Shown: one piece after another, positions 34,781 through 46,345 of the stretch
Position numbering within the stretch: the stretch's first letter is position 1
Layout of the letters: each line of letters opens with the position of its first letter
Origin: Trichobilharzia szidati
Taxonomy: Eukaryota > Platyhelminthes > Trematoda > Strigeidida > Schistosomatidae
Length of the DNA stretch: 64,000 bases
Direction of reading: 5' to 3'
NCBI GenBank assembly: GCA_944472155.2
Contig: OX235277.1
Coordinates: 12,162,804-12,226,803, forward strand
Translations under genes and position numbers: made by a program
The notes under the pieces: generated by a model
What the model saw: only the letters and a program-made list of their open reading frames with translations
Told to the model about the DNA's origin: nothing
Databases searched by the model: none

Positions 34781-35479
34781 TGATTTCCTCCATTTCTGTG
34801 AAGGGTATCTTATGCTTATGTCCACTTCATTTCAATTTCTTACAGATAAGTTCTTATTAAGTTCGTTACCTGCCAGAATTCTTATTTGATTATCCATCTA
34901 GGTTGACAATCTAATCAATGTTATGGAGTCACTGAACGCGACTGTTTATTAAAGTCTCTGATAATCTGTTGCGGCAATTCTCTGAGTCATATAGAAGCAG
35001 TAAGTTGTCATAAGTGTCGAAATCTGGTTATTGTTTCTTAAACTGAGTCCAGCAGATGTACACAATGATTTCTGAGTATTGATGGTCTGTAATGTTTGTC
35101 TAATCCTGCCTGTACTTGACATCCTAATCTCTGCCAACAACTGTTGAAGGAGTAATGTCTAGGAAGTTAAGAGAGCTGACCTGCTTCAAGTTTCTCTATG
35201 TGATGATTTCTGACACCTGTCGTACATAGCCACTTTTTCCCTTCATCACCTCTGTCTTCTCTAATTTTATTCCAACAACTGTCTGGCATTTATAAATATG
35301 AAGCTTACACCTCAACATAGACTTACGAAATTTGTAACTGAATCAATGTTCAGTGATATATTGTGACAGAATATTCAATTTGATGAAGTCTGATGAAATG
35401 ATAAATTGTATGTTTATGTCTTTACTATCACTGGAGATACCAAATAAGAACTATCATACACAATCTTGTAATATTATCT
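34781..35479. other. Spacer, nothing recognised
   Basis: A minus-strand 63-codon frame at 35140-34949 lacks any domain. 35060-35300 has a weak resemblance to minus-strand LINE sequence but too little to name. Confidence 0.35.
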
Positions 35480-35596
35480 TTATAACTTTTTTAAAATACT
35501 ATTCGATACAACTGAATGCAGTATTGTAGCAAATGTTGAAAATCCTATTCTTTAAGGTTAGTATAGTTTTGGAATAAAGCAAGTTATTATTATTGC
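35480..35596 (+). mobile_element. CR1-like LINE 3' tail
   Basis: ACTGAATGCAGTATTGTAGC near 35510, then TTTTGGAATAAAGCAAGTTA and ATT repeats, match 56780-56860. Severely truncated copy. Confidence 0.7.
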
Positions 35597-35599
35597 CAC

Positions 35600-35760
35600 T
35601 TTTTGTGTTTTCCCCTGAAGTGATAACTTCCACATTACGTCATATAGGAAGACACTGGGATATTTCCAGGCTACAATATTTATTTGTTTTGTAACAAATT
35701 TGAAGTCTCTTGAGACTTGATTCATAACTTTTCCTGTGATTTGTTTCTCAGCATGATTTT
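35600..35760. repeat. Dispersed repeat shared with 49545-49725
   Basis: Shared words in order: AATATTTATTTGTT, GACTCTTGAGACTTGAT-like (here GTCTCTTGAGACTTGAT), TTTGTGAT-like ends. GTCTC..GAGAC forms a small inverted repeat in both. The family is not recognised. Confidence 0.5.
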
Positions 35761-35869
35761 TACATTCATGAGCACAAAAATATGTGGTGAAAACAACATG
35801 TTTATTCCTACGTTATGCCTAAAAGGACTTAACATATTTGAAAATGAAAAGATTCAGAGGAACAGAGTC

Positions 35870-36560
35870 ATTTTAACTTCTGTTCGTACACTACTGGTGT
35901 TACGACTAAAGTTGAGTCGCTGTGGTCTCAGGGCAAGAAACCGATCTCTGCTTCCTAATGTACTGCTGACAAAACTGCCTAAAGAAACGCACATTTATTC
36001 ATCGATCCAAATACAGTAAAAGGAACAAAATGGGTGATCAACTAAGCTCTAGTGAGATAAAAGTACTTGAGAAACAACTAAATTTTAGTGCGAAAGATAG
36101 TAAATTGAAACCAGAGGATGTCTTTCCTAACATAGAAGTAGCACTAGGTTTAACAGATAAGATGATGGCAGAAGACGTTCGAGCACAATGTGCATTAACC
36201 CTGAAAAATCAAAATAAGGCAAAATCAAACTTAACGGCATAGAACAGACTAGCTCCAATTGGTCTAAAATAGGATAAAAACATTGTCATCGCAAAAGCTG
36301 ACAAAGTCAACTCTACCGTAGTTCTGGATAAATCTGAACATATCAAAAGGTCACTGAACATATTCAGACGGGTCCATATGAGGAAATTAAGAAGGAAGGA
36401 AAAAATTGTGTGAGTAACTTGATATGATTATGAGTGGCAATAGTTTGTGCTCGAAACGTCATCAGTTAATATTACTGCATAACACTGTGTGATTTATCGA
36501 AATCAAATCTTATTCATAATGGAATTATACGCTACCACAGTGCCCAAGTTTTATACTTAT
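35870..36560 (+). pseudogene. Penelope-like family B with internal deletion
   Basis: The 5' part of the protein is present: ARNRSLLPNVLLTKLPKETH (to 36019), QLSSSEIKVLEKQLNFSAKD (36036), then NIVIAKADKVNSTVVLDKSE near 36273-36335, the start of the PLE reverse transcriptase, followed after a one-base shift by QKVTEHIQTGPYEEIKK. At about 36410 the sequence jumps straight to the non-coding 3' tail (GATATGATTATGAG, GCTCGAAACGTCA). The whole RT palm and the GIY-YIG domain are missing. This is the only copy here that shows the N-terminal end of family B. Confidence 0.75.
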
Positions 36561-37619
36561 ATCAATAATAAGTTTTATTATTCGCTGAGGTCCAGTAAAT
36601 AACTGTCAAAAATTCCCGATTCATTGATTGTTGTACAATTAACACAGTTCAAAGTGGAATTTCTCTACCGTTTACTTTGGAACCCAAATTGTTCAGATCA
36701 CAATATCTGATCTGACTGATGGAATAAATGGCAATCAAGAAATGAAGCATAAATACATAAGATCAGACACTCTTGAATAATTAAAATGGATGGGTGTGCA
36801 GCACTCGCCTTGATGAATAGTGCTCACTATACACATCAAAATGATCTAAACATCAGATAGGCTGTTCGCTCTGTTGGCAGCAAACTTATCACAGTTTGCC
36901 TCAGCTTAGGGGGCCTAGCTAGTTAAAACTGTTCGATTTTCGGCTAGTCACTTGGACGGGCTGGTTAAACATTGAAAAGTACTGAATGGAACTTTTCAAG
37001 ACGTGTGGACTGCAGGAGACGAGCAACATTCGATATACTTAACTTTTACTTTGCGTAAATGATAGTACAACAGAGAATAAACTCAACACAAGGTGGATGA
37101 AAGCAAGAGATTGGAACCACTGAACAGAGGTTTCATTTTTACTGGCTGTCATCATGAAGACATATTAACAACCGTAAAGAGACGAGCACCATTGCTAGAC
37201 TCCTACATGCTTAAACCAGATGTTCCAGAGATCTCTTTGCTAGTGAATACTTGACATGAGTTGCTAGACTCCCATCAAGCAAGCGTATATGATTGACGAG
37301 ACTGATGTCGCATTACTCCTGTCAAACTATAATTAGTATTTAGCAACACGGCATCAAGGCTTGATTCTTTATCGCTATTTATGATATCAAGCAGATCATT
37401 GGAATCTGTCTCCACTATTTTGGTCTCCAAAACTTCAGAAAAGAAATCAATTTCCAAATGCCGAATTCGATTTATTGTCGCAAAACTGCTAAAAAATTCA
37501 TTGTTATTGACTTTTGACTTATTTATATAAATTCCAGTATTTAGATTAAGTACATCCTAAAAGAAATTTAATCGATCATAATTGAGCATCATTCATTCTC
37601 TATCCAAATACGTTACCTT
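36561..37619. other. Spacer, nothing recognised
   Basis: No gene or known repeat seen in about 1 kb. Confidence 0.4.
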
Positions 37620-38088
37620 GAAAAGTGATACTAACACAACGACTTAGAAACGCGGTAGAAAGAGCATTCCCTGCTGTTGAATTACTCTGTGTCTTCAAAA
37701 CCACTCCTCTTTTGCGTTCGGGAGCAGAAAACAAACTGCCTAATTTCGTCTCTCCCTGTGTATCTAACAATTTAACTGCTCATGTGGAGCCAGACACACA
37801 GGTAGTACAATTAGGCGTGTTTTTCTTGTCGAATTTTCGAACATCACTCTGTGTGGTTAAGCAAAGGACAAACGAAATCTATTCGCAGCGCCATTCTATC
37901 TCATGTTGTTGATACAGAACACAAGATTGACGTTAACCAGGCTTTCAAAGTCATTTACCCCACACCAACAGGTCTCAATTTCGACTTAAGATTTTGATTA
38001 CTAAATACTGCTGAGGCTTTTGGGATCTTTATTAAGAAGCCTAATTTGTGCATCCAGAAGAAGTTAGTTTAAACACTGTCCTTACCTT
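37620..38088 (+). pseudogene. Penelope-like family A, first part (split by a SINE)
   Basis: The frame from 37625 reads LTQRLRNAVERAFPAVELLC, VFKTTPLLRSGAENKLPNFV, then a degenerate GIY-YIG (NNLTAHVEPDTQVVQ). It continues frame-shifted to the KIDVNQAFKVI region and TNLCIQKKLV equivalents near 37925-38070. The element resumes after the SINE at 38281. Confidence 0.8.
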
Positions 38089-38278
38089 TTATTTTCTATT
38101 TTTGGTTACAGCTTGATACCACACCGTATTTTCAGTACAAGTATGGAATTTTCAGCATGGATATCGGTAGCCCAAATTTTGCTGGCCGACCATAGATATC
38201 GGGTGTGCGTCGGCAGGGGATCGAATCCCGGACCATGTGCATGGTCGGCAAGAGTCCTAAACACTGTGCCACCGACGC
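38089..38278 (-). repeat. SINE, tRNA-like head with CR1-type tail, inserted in a PLE
   Basis: Minus-strand copy. The head starts GCGTCGGTGGCACAGTG at 38278 and has the GACCATGCACATGGTC hairpin and the B box GGGATTCGA. The body has GACGCACACCCGATATC, and the tail is CATGCTGAAAATTCCATACT and TGTGGTATCAAGC near 38110-38160, like the CR1-like 3' end. Family A PLE sequence is on both sides (ACTGTCCTTACC on the left, CCATCTAGG on the right). Confidence 0.85.
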
Positions 38279-38535
38279 CATCTAGGTTTGAATGATCCTG
38301 AATTTTGTGGAATTTACCTAATTTTAGTTGATATTCTATTAACTATTATCTCTTTATTATTATTATAATTTAAACGTCTTTAATGAACTGTAACTTCACC
38401 GTGATCTTACTTTACAAATCGATATTATTTAAAAAACATTTATATTGTTGTTGACTGCTAATCTGAGCTAGAAGAGGAAATTTTCGAAGCGTATATTCTT
38501 TGCTCAATCATTTTGTGTTTTATAAAAATTGAAAA
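38279..38535 (+). mobile_element. Penelope-like family A, second part (3' end)
   Basis: Continues the PLE after the SINE: CATCTAGGTTTGAATGATCC, the AATTTTGTGGAA block, TGATCTTACTTTACAAATCG near 38399, and the terminal AGAAGAGGAAATTTTC and ATTCTTTGCTCAATCATTTT to about 38520. Confidence 0.8.
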
Positions 38536-39296
38536 TTGCATGTTGTGTGTGAAAGCCTCTACAAGAATCGTCAACAACAAAACGACAGGCAAAGGATTAA
38601 AGCAGGTAAATGAAAGATCTTTGCAAAAGATCATAGAAAGCTATGAATGAAGATAAAAGAGACAAAATACGAATATCTTTCGCAAATTAGGATTTCAATG
38701 CATGGTCTTTTTTTATTTCGACATTGCTGTACACTATGCCTGAACTGAAAAAAAGGAATGTATGCTAGAGTCCATACAACATAAAACTTTCCACAATTCA
38801 TCTAAATATTAATTATGTTAAAGTGTCACTTATGCATGCTAGTGTATGTCAGAATTGCGTGTTTAAGATTAATAAATGTAGCTTTATTCAGGTGTTTTTA
38901 TCTAAAAAGTATGTTCAGGAGTAATGTGGATTGTCACAATAAGATAATTTCAGGAAACAATTGTTAACTTTTTTATGAACTAAAATAACTCACCTTAAAT
39001 TCAGAATTGCTTAAAGGGGGAAATAAAACCAATCTACCACATTACTTTTCATTCCCCTAATGTTATTTTCATTCATTTTGTGACATTCCCATTGGGATGT
39101 AGAGGTTTTGCGATATATGTGCACAACACATGGTTCTCTTACAGGCCTTTCAAGTTCTCATATCATCAGGAGGAATAAAGTAGAACCAAGTGACACTGGA
39201 CATAACTGGATAGATATGTAGAAGTCTTCATTTAGACCAAGACTGGAATGAGAATTGAAATTTCTTCCATTCAACTGAATTGGTTATAATGCATTT
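38536..39296. other. Spacer, nothing recognised
   Basis: No gene or known repeat. Confidence 0.4.
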
Positions 39297-39375
39297 ATAA
39301 TAAGAATAATAACAGATTTATTCCAAACAGTATTTGTGGTACAGGTATGAAATTTTCAGCGTTCAAAATATTAAT
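39297..39375 (-). mobile_element. CR1-like LINE 3' tail, minus strand
   Basis: Reverse complement reads GCTGAAAATTTCATACCTGT, ACCACAAATACTGTTTGGAA, TAAAT and an ATTATTATT-like end. This copy is the closest LINE match to the tails of the SINEs at 21003 and 44927. Confidence 0.7.
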
Positions 39376-39467
39376 CAGGTCATACTTTCAATTTAAAAAA
39401 TTATGATTAGATATGCGGAGAATGAAAACAGCCTAATCTCCGCATATCTGTATCGGTCGGTGCAATA
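39376..39467. other. Short inverted repeat beside two LINE tails
   Basis: TATGCGGAGAATGAAAACAG and CTAATCTCCGCATATC can pair (GATATGCGGAGA with TCTCCGCATATC), forming a hairpin with a loop of about 15 bases at 39410-39450. Confidence 0.6.
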
Positions 39468-39980
39468 TTATTATTTATTATTGTTCCATTGGGTTCCTAG
39501 TGGAACATAGGGCTTCAACTGCACGCCTCCACTTCCTTCTGTCTTCTGCTGCACTTTTCACTTGCATCCATGTTAGTCCATACTGTTTCAACTCCTCTTC
39601 ACACGAGCTCCATGTCACCCTTGGACGTCCCACTCGCCGCTTCCCTTTCGGGTTCCACTCGAGCTGTGGCCTGACGCGCGATGTCACCCAACGGCCTCCT
39701 CAGCGAGTGTCCAATCCATCTCCACTTTCTCCTTTTGTGTGTTCCCATAGTTTCTTGTTGGTGATTCTTTCCGGTTATCCGATCTTCAGTAGTATAGATT
39801 AAAGACAGTTGTTGATAAAGGACTACAACCTGTTGGAAATATTATTTGTGACCCGCCAAGTTTCTGATCCGTAAAGCAAAACTGACTTGACGTTTGTATT
39901 GAAAATCCGATTTTTGTTGTTGGTGCTGAGTAGTGACGAAGATTTCCAGATTGGTTTCAGGTTGATGAATGTGTCGGTGG
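39468..39980 (-). pseudogene. RTE-type LINE 3' fragment
   Basis: Minus-strand frame 39687-39478 reads LEWNPKGKRRVGRPRVTW and SAAEDRRKWRRAVEALCSTR, closely matching the end of the copy at 34205-34417. Upstream, FINLKPIWKSS and KNRIFNTNVKSVLLYGSETW appear in another frame. The conserved terminal block is preceded on the plus strand by ATTATTATTTATTATT. Confidence 0.85.
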
Positions 39981-40554
39981 AATAAATGAGATATAATTTG
40001 ATTACTGTCTCAAGTGGAAAAAGGCTATGTCTGATTTGATACATTAGGTGAGTAAGCCAAAATTAAACTATGCTGGAGACCTGTCAGCAGAAAAATCCCA
40101 GCTATTTGTCAAAGCAACCTCCTAAAGTTTCGGTCGTCTACACCATGGAAGTAAATTTCTTCATAACGCCATTTATGGACTACCACGATCGTAATGTGTA
40201 ACCTTTCGGATGGCCAACTTTAAAACTCCTTCTGAGAGTGGGTTAGTAAAACTGGCTTCCTAGCTATCTTGTGATTGTTTGGGGACCTAAAAACTTCGCC
40301 ATAATACAAACCTATACTTCATAGTTCTGAGATTTCGTGCTTGCTATTTCTAAAGCTTGTCTTTCGCGTTCTGGTTGAACAGTTTCTTGCAAGAAAACGT
40401 CAGTTGTAGGCTCGTGATGGAGTATGTTTTCCTTAGAGATTTGGAGAGGCGTTTTCGAAGGACATCTGCTTCAGTGTCACTTTTAATTGTAGATTAAGCA
40501 GAAGTATCTTCTTTGGGACGGATCGGACTTGTTTGGAAGATAGAAATTTAGCTA
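39981..40554. other. Spacer, nothing recognised
   Basis: No gene or known repeat. Confidence 0.4.
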
Positions 40555-40935
40555 GACCTGAAACAATTGATCTTGCTAACTTAACTAACCTGGAAAATCT
40601 CTCAGCCATCGCACTGCGTTCACTTGCATGTAATCACATAACGATAGTTTGGGACAGGGTGAGAGTATTAAAATGTAATAAAACTAGGTAGAGAGAGAGG
40701 GTAATCACTGAAGCTTGGTTTATTGATTCAGCACCGCACACGTGCAATTGGAGTGACGCAACGCGTATATCGGATATATGGGGAGTGGCAACAAACAGCA
40801 AAGAGAAGTTGGAAGGACAGAAGTAGAGAAAATATTTACAGAAGGCTAAACTGATATAACTGTGAGTATTAATTTATGCTTGAAACGTAATCCAGTTGTT
40901 AAAACTGCATCATTGTGTGATTACTTAAATAAACT
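40555..40935 (+). pseudogene. Penelope-like family B, GIY-YIG end and 3' tail
   Basis: Reads LANLTNLENLSAIALRSLAC then RERVITEAWFIDS near 40697-40735, matching NLENSSAIALYATTHN and RERLITEAWFIES of the copy at 3471. The 3' tail at 40850-40930 (GCTTGAAACGTAATCCAG, TTAAAACTGCAT) is a diverged form of the conserved family B end, with C to T and C to A changes in the GCTCGAAACGTC word. Confidence 0.75.
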
Positions 40936-42142
40936 TATCTACTGTGCTCATATGAATATTCCATTTCTACCAAGAAATCAATTTGTTGTCATATAAGAAA
41001 TAATACCACTATTTACAACGAATTTGTCAATTATTCATTGTAACATAAACACTTGAACAATGCAACCACAAAAGGAAAATCTTCTCATAGTGTTATTACT
41101 TATAATTTAGTGAATAAAACGTTCTGCTAAAGGCGAAATTCTATTCATCAGAGAATTTAAAGTGTTTACCGACTTTTAATACTATCTCTTGCTTGTTTCA
41201 TATTTTTATTTGAGTTTCTAAATAAGTCATGTGAAGCAAATTCAAAGTCCCTGAAGTTGACAGGTAATTTGTTAGTGATGATTTTCACTTTTTTTTCACT
41301 GTTTTGAGACATTTTGTCGTAATTCCAGGATTCTCAAACATTATCTGAAAATGAGGTCAGCTTTAGGAATTCTCTATAATTAGAATAGCTATGCATCCTG
41401 ATAATGTGTACTGTGATTAGTTTTAGTTGTAGTTAAACTATTCTTAGCCCCAGGCCATGGCAACACCTGGACAATACAACTGAACTAAGCATCTGCTCAT
41501 TAAATTTTCACCTGCCTGTATCCATTCCACAATAATCACGAGTGGTGTAATTTTTACACTGTCATATGTTATGGACCTGTTGCCAATTTTTTATGATCTC
41601 GTTAACAGTTGGAATGACCAAGTGGACTCATTGTCAAAAGGTACTTGCTAATTTCTAATTCACGGAAAATACCCATCCAGATATGAGTATAAAATGAATT
41701 GATTTTAAGGCATACCTTGATCCATAAATTCGCCATCACTGGATGAAAACCTTTATCAATAAAATTATTCACTGTAGGGTAAAGCTTGATCAAGATCTAT
41801 GCGAAAACAATATAGTGTTCGTTCTTGAATATTCTGAGACTTCAGAGCTTCTTATTCGATTACGGTCGAGGAGACCTTACATTAACAACTAGATGACGCA
41901 TAACACTATACCTGATAGCATTACATTCAACAAATACCAGTTTATACCACCTTCACAGTATATATGCAAATATATGTCACTTTTAAAACTACTGCAAGTA
42001 ACTTCAGGGTTACTTACTCTTCACCTCAGAATTCTACTACCAACTGTAGCGCATTGACAACACTAAATTTAGAGTTTAACATTACCAATATACGACATAC
42101 CCAATAATAATGATACTACAAGTGAAGTCCTAAAACAAAGTT
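40936..42142. other. Spacer, nothing recognised
   Basis: About 1.2 kb with only chance frames; a minus frame 41793-41602 has no domain. Confidence 0.4.
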
Positions 42143-42814
42143 TATTATTATTGTTTCCTTTAATTCCTAGAGGAACATAGAGCCTCAGTCGTGCGTCTCC
42201 ATTGCGTTCTGTTCTCTGCTAGAGTCTTCACCTGGATCCAAGTCTGCCCACACGCTTTCATATCCTCTTCAAATGACCTCCTCCAAGTCACCCTTGCACT
42301 GAAGACCAACTCGCCGCTTCCCTTTCGGGTTCCACTCAAGGGCTTGTCTAGTGATGTCACTTGATGGTTTCCTCAGAGTATGGCCAATCCACCTCCATTT
42401 CTTCCTGCCTATTTGTTTCACAATCGGTTCCTGGTTGGTTCGCTCCCAGAGATCTCTGTTGCTGATCTTTTCTGGCCATCTGATCTTGAGTATTGAGCGA
42501 AGAAAGCTGTTAATGAAGGTCTGTAGTTTGATTGAGATGCTCTTTATGACGCGCAGTGCAAGTCTCTGATCCATATAGTAGCACTGACTTCACATTGGAG
42601 TTGAAAATCCGGATCTTATTTTTGATGCTGAGTGCTGTTGACCTCCACACAGACTTGAGAGAAATGAAAGCTTGCCTTGCTTTTCCGATTCTTGCTTTGA
42701 TATCCTCGTCAGTTCCGTCCAGCTGTAGTTGAGACGATGCTTCCCAGGTAGGTAAAAGAGGTTGTTTCTTTCAGGTTCCTCCCATTTATGCTGATTGTTG
42801 TCTGTTGTTGTCAA
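42143..42814 (-). pseudogene. RTE-type LINE 3' fragment
   Basis: Minus-strand residues QEPIVKQIGRKKWRWIGHTL, SDITRQALEWNPKGKRRVG (42574-42269 frame) and QTWIQVKTLAENRTQWRRTT (42360-42160 frame) belong to the RTE C-terminal region. A frameshift separates them. The part before them reads LPGKHRLNYSWTELTRISKQ in the wrong frame, where the normal product would be YLGSIVST. Ends in TTATTATTATTG at 42141. Confidence 0.85.
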
Positions 42815-44926
42815 AGTTTATATGTCAAGTTAAACCTTAGACACTCAAAAAAACGTGTACACACAATGACGACAGAATACTCACTCGGAGGAAGACAAGA
42901 AGAAAAGAGTTGAATGAACAGTAATGATATTAAACAGGATATTTCTTTAGATTCAGGTGAATTTAAGACTATGGTTAAGCATCAGTTAAGTTAAGTTAAT
43001 CCGATTGTGGCGATATTTAGTTTGCTAAGGAAGAGATCAGAATTCACTTTGGACAAGATTAGCATAAAAGTCAAATTTAGTTAAGGTTAAGAAGAAAACA
43101 ACACTGGCGAAACGAATGTACTTTTTATTGCTAATGCTGTCTGCAAGGTCTAAACTTGGTCTTTCCAAAACGCTTAGGAGTTCCCATCGAAAGTTTGATT
43201 AAGAGATAACAAAATAATTGTCTCCCGAAGTGAAAAATACTCAAGTCTGAAGTCTTCCATTTCATGTTTTGAAAATTCATTGGTACTTCTCATTTTATCT
43301 GAGGCGACTTTTCAGGGAAAGAAAAATGAAAGGCAGGGAATTTTATTTGTTCATTAGCTGACCAGTTATTTCTTGACTACTGTTCAAATATTCACTTTTT
43401 ATTTCCACAAGACATAGTTCCTTTGTTAACTTTTGATATTTTTCACAATATTTTCAAAGTTTAAAGTCATCCTACTCAACCTTGTGACTTTTTTCATGTG
43501 AGAAATTTTGAGTTTGCTTTTAATTATTGAGCTTCTCATCATCCCTCAAGAATGACTACATAATCTAATCAGACTCAGTATGAATAAATTCACACACACA
43601 CAAGACGAATGAGGAATGTAGACCATAATCCTCTGTCGGAATTAAATTCGGTGAGATGTGTCCAGTAGTTAGTTTATTCAGATAGGAATTCGAGATTCGT
43701 ATGTGGTGTGTAAAAATTTTAATTTCAGTTTCTAAGAAAATTCTTTATGAATTTTGTGGAAATAATTCCTAGGAATTAACAATCAATGGGTAGTAATTTT
43801 AGAGAGCATTGAAATACCGAATATAATGCTGTCCCATATGCGTTGAATTAATTCGTTCACTTTGACCATCGTTAGGTATTATGTTACTCAGCATTCAATG
43901 GACTTGAAAATGAATCTATTTTTCAGATAAGCAACAAATGTTCATAATGCAGGATTAATTGAAATCATGAAATTCTGATTGAACCTTTCAGCCAAATACT
44001 CCGCCTTTAGTGATATGCATCCCATCAGAAATACATTTGGAGTTGTTATGGGAGATTTAGTAAACAACATTGAATCCATGATGTTAAATGACAAGTTGAA
44101 ATGTTCCACCTGACTTACAAAGCATTCGACCAGTCGTTTTGCAAGATTCATATTGACAGGTTAATTGAATGCCTAGGTTACGTGAACTTCAACCTAACAT
44201 GGTGCATCAAATTTTCCTTGATTTTTATTGTTTGCGTCATTCAGTTATGTCTATGGGTCGTAAGATTTGACCGGGCACATTTTAATATCCTGTTCGAATA
44301 CCAGTGCACATCTTTTGAAAATCGAGGGAAAATATTATAAAAAGTCAGTTTATGCTTCAAACAGCATTACGTCACATGATATATGATGATTCGCCATTTT
44401 ACATGAAATTGCTGGCTGAAGTGAAAATAATATGTGCAAAATCAATTTGAAAATTCTGTACATAGTTAAAACGTTTCGTCAAAAATAAAGCCTCCGTTGT
44501 CATTTTTCTCAGTGCGCGTAGGGTAATCAAGGGAGAAATTCTCCTAAAATATGATGAATTCAATGAATCCAGCTTTATTAAGAACATTTTTGGCTTCCCA
44601 TTAATTTGGATTAGGATATAAATGTTTTCAATTTTCGAAAGGAAACCTCCATAGAGATCAAAAGCGGGATTTCGTGTTGGTTAATTTCTGTTAGAAAGTT
44701 AAAAATCCCACTTCTTCATGTGTGAAGATTGTGTTGATCTCTTGTTTGAAACACATTTTTGTTAATCTTATCTGTTCAAATTTCCGAAAATACAATTTTG
44801 ACATGAAAGGTAAAAAAATTCACATTTCTTCTATGTCAGTGTCTAGTTTTCGTTACAAACACGATTTGACATTAATTCGACGAAAATTCTTAATAATGTC
44901 GATATGTCTAAGAAATATACCAAAAG
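42815..44926. other. Long spacer with unrecognised short frames
   Basis: Frames at 44151-43942 (minus, 69 codons), 44101-44340 (plus, 79 codons) and 44587-44399 (minus, 62 codons) overlap or abut but show no recognisable domain or splice pattern. Nothing else in 2 kb. Confidence 0.35.
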
Positions 44927-45098
44927 GCGTCGGTGGTACAGCGGTTAGGACTCTCGCCAACCATGCACATGATCAAGGATTCGATCCTCTGCCGACGCAC
45001 ACCCGATATCAATCGTAGGCCTGCGAATTCGGGCTACCGATTCCATACTTGTACCAGAAATACGGTGTGGAGTCAAGCTATAATCAAAAATAAAATAT
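44927..45098 (+). repeat. SINE, complete 73-nt tRNA-like head with CR1-type tail
   Basis: The head is 73 bases long and closes with a perfect seven-pair acceptor stem (GCGTCGG at 44927, CCGACGC at 44992). It has an A box in GGTACAGCGGTTAGGAC and a B box GGATTCGATCC. The body follows (ACCCGATATCAATCGTAGGC), then CCATACTTGTACCAGAAATA and GTGTGGAGTCAAGC, resembling the CR1-like LINE 3' end, and an A-rich end. Confidence 0.85.
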
Positions 45099-46215
45099 AA
45101 AAAATTACTCAAATGAGGTAGAGTGATATTTTGCGCAGTCGATCGATGGCCACGAACCTAGAAAGTCTACTGAAAGCGGTGGTATGCTTTGTATACTACT
45201 TTTGATTTTTTACCTACAAAACAAGAATTGACCAGCGATCCACAGTTTGAAAAGCATTCATTTATTTAAATGTACTATCATCAGCATGGTTGGCGACAGA
45301 CTACCTTCAGTTATCGAACTGGAAATGATTGTACCAAAAATGATCAATATAACCAAAATCCACAGATTCTCTTTTATAACGGTTAAGTAAGAAGTTTCGT
45401 CAATACTGCTACGAAAACATTGTGCCTAAATTCATCACGCAAATATTTATATAACTTATTTTCATGGCTATTTATCAGGATATATTTCCAAAGTTTTGGT
45501 TGCCAGTGTGCTCAAAACTTCTTCAGAGAGAAAATCAATATTAAAATACCCCAAGTGTATACGAAAAAGTCCACAGATGTAAGTTTAATGAATAGTCATC
45601 AAAAGCAAAACAACGAAATTCCAAGAACCGTTAGCTATATTTGACCAAATAGCTGCAAAAATATAGTTTTGGTCTTCTCTGGTATCAATATATTGTTGTC
45701 AGTGTGCATTTTAATGAATTGGGCAAATCCTCCACCAACCAAGCACCTCATTACTTCCAGTTTTGTAATGAACTAGTTTTCCTAAATGCATTCGACGGAT
45801 ACTGAAATCAGGTGAAATGGAAGTTTAGAATGGGATTATGAAGTCATTAGAACTACGTTTAGGTTCAGCGTTAGTAAGACAAAGGTTCAGCAGGAATTTC
45901 TGTAATATGTGTGTCTTTTTTATTCATGGGTGAACTCCAAATGTGACCGTATGGTTTTAACAAGTTCTGAATTAAAACAAAATGTATCGTCGTCACGAAA
46001 TTTCACACCTAATTTATGAAACTGATTCTGCGTATCATAAAAAGCAACCTATATTTGTGCTTTGTTGAAATTACCAATGTTTTAATCATGCATGTCTACT
46101 GACAGGGAGTGAAACCGATACATTGATGACTCGTAGTTGAGACCAACAGTAACTTCGTTTTATTTTGTTTTATTTTGAATATGTTCACAAATTATTTAAT
46201 TAAATTTTCAATTTT
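45099..46215. other. Spacer, nothing recognised
   Basis: A 74-codon plus frame at 45420-45644 has no domain. Confidence 0.35.
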
Positions 46216-46219
46216 TCCT

Positions 46220-46345
46220 TTGACTGATTGGATCGAAGTGCTCGGTCTCAGGTTGACATGTCGGCTTCCTGTGCAGATGCTTTGACGATGTTTGAGCATG
46301 CAGCACGGATTTAATTGGTGGATGGTGACTAGCAGTGGAGTGTTT
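46220..46345 (-). repeat. Sm-alpha-type repeat, 3' part, minus strand
   Basis: The reverse complement reads CACTCCACTGCTAGTCACCA, CCACCAATT, then GCATCTGCACAGGAAGCCG and GAGCACTTCGATCCAATCAG, matching 51275-51395 in order. Confidence 0.7.

Noticed and set aside
35060..35330. Another LINE fragment on the minus strand
   Set aside because: Some words recall RTE antisense sequence, but the order and similarity are too weak to call.
44101..44340. Plus-strand 79-codon frame with a membrane-like stretch
   Set aside because: It overlaps an opposite-strand frame, has no domain and no exon context.
44927..44999. Functional tRNA gene (perfect seven-pair acceptor stem)
   Set aside because: The same 73-nt head is attached to SINE bodies and tails in five places, and the anticodon arm (GACCATG-CATGGTC type) does not have a normal seven-base loop.
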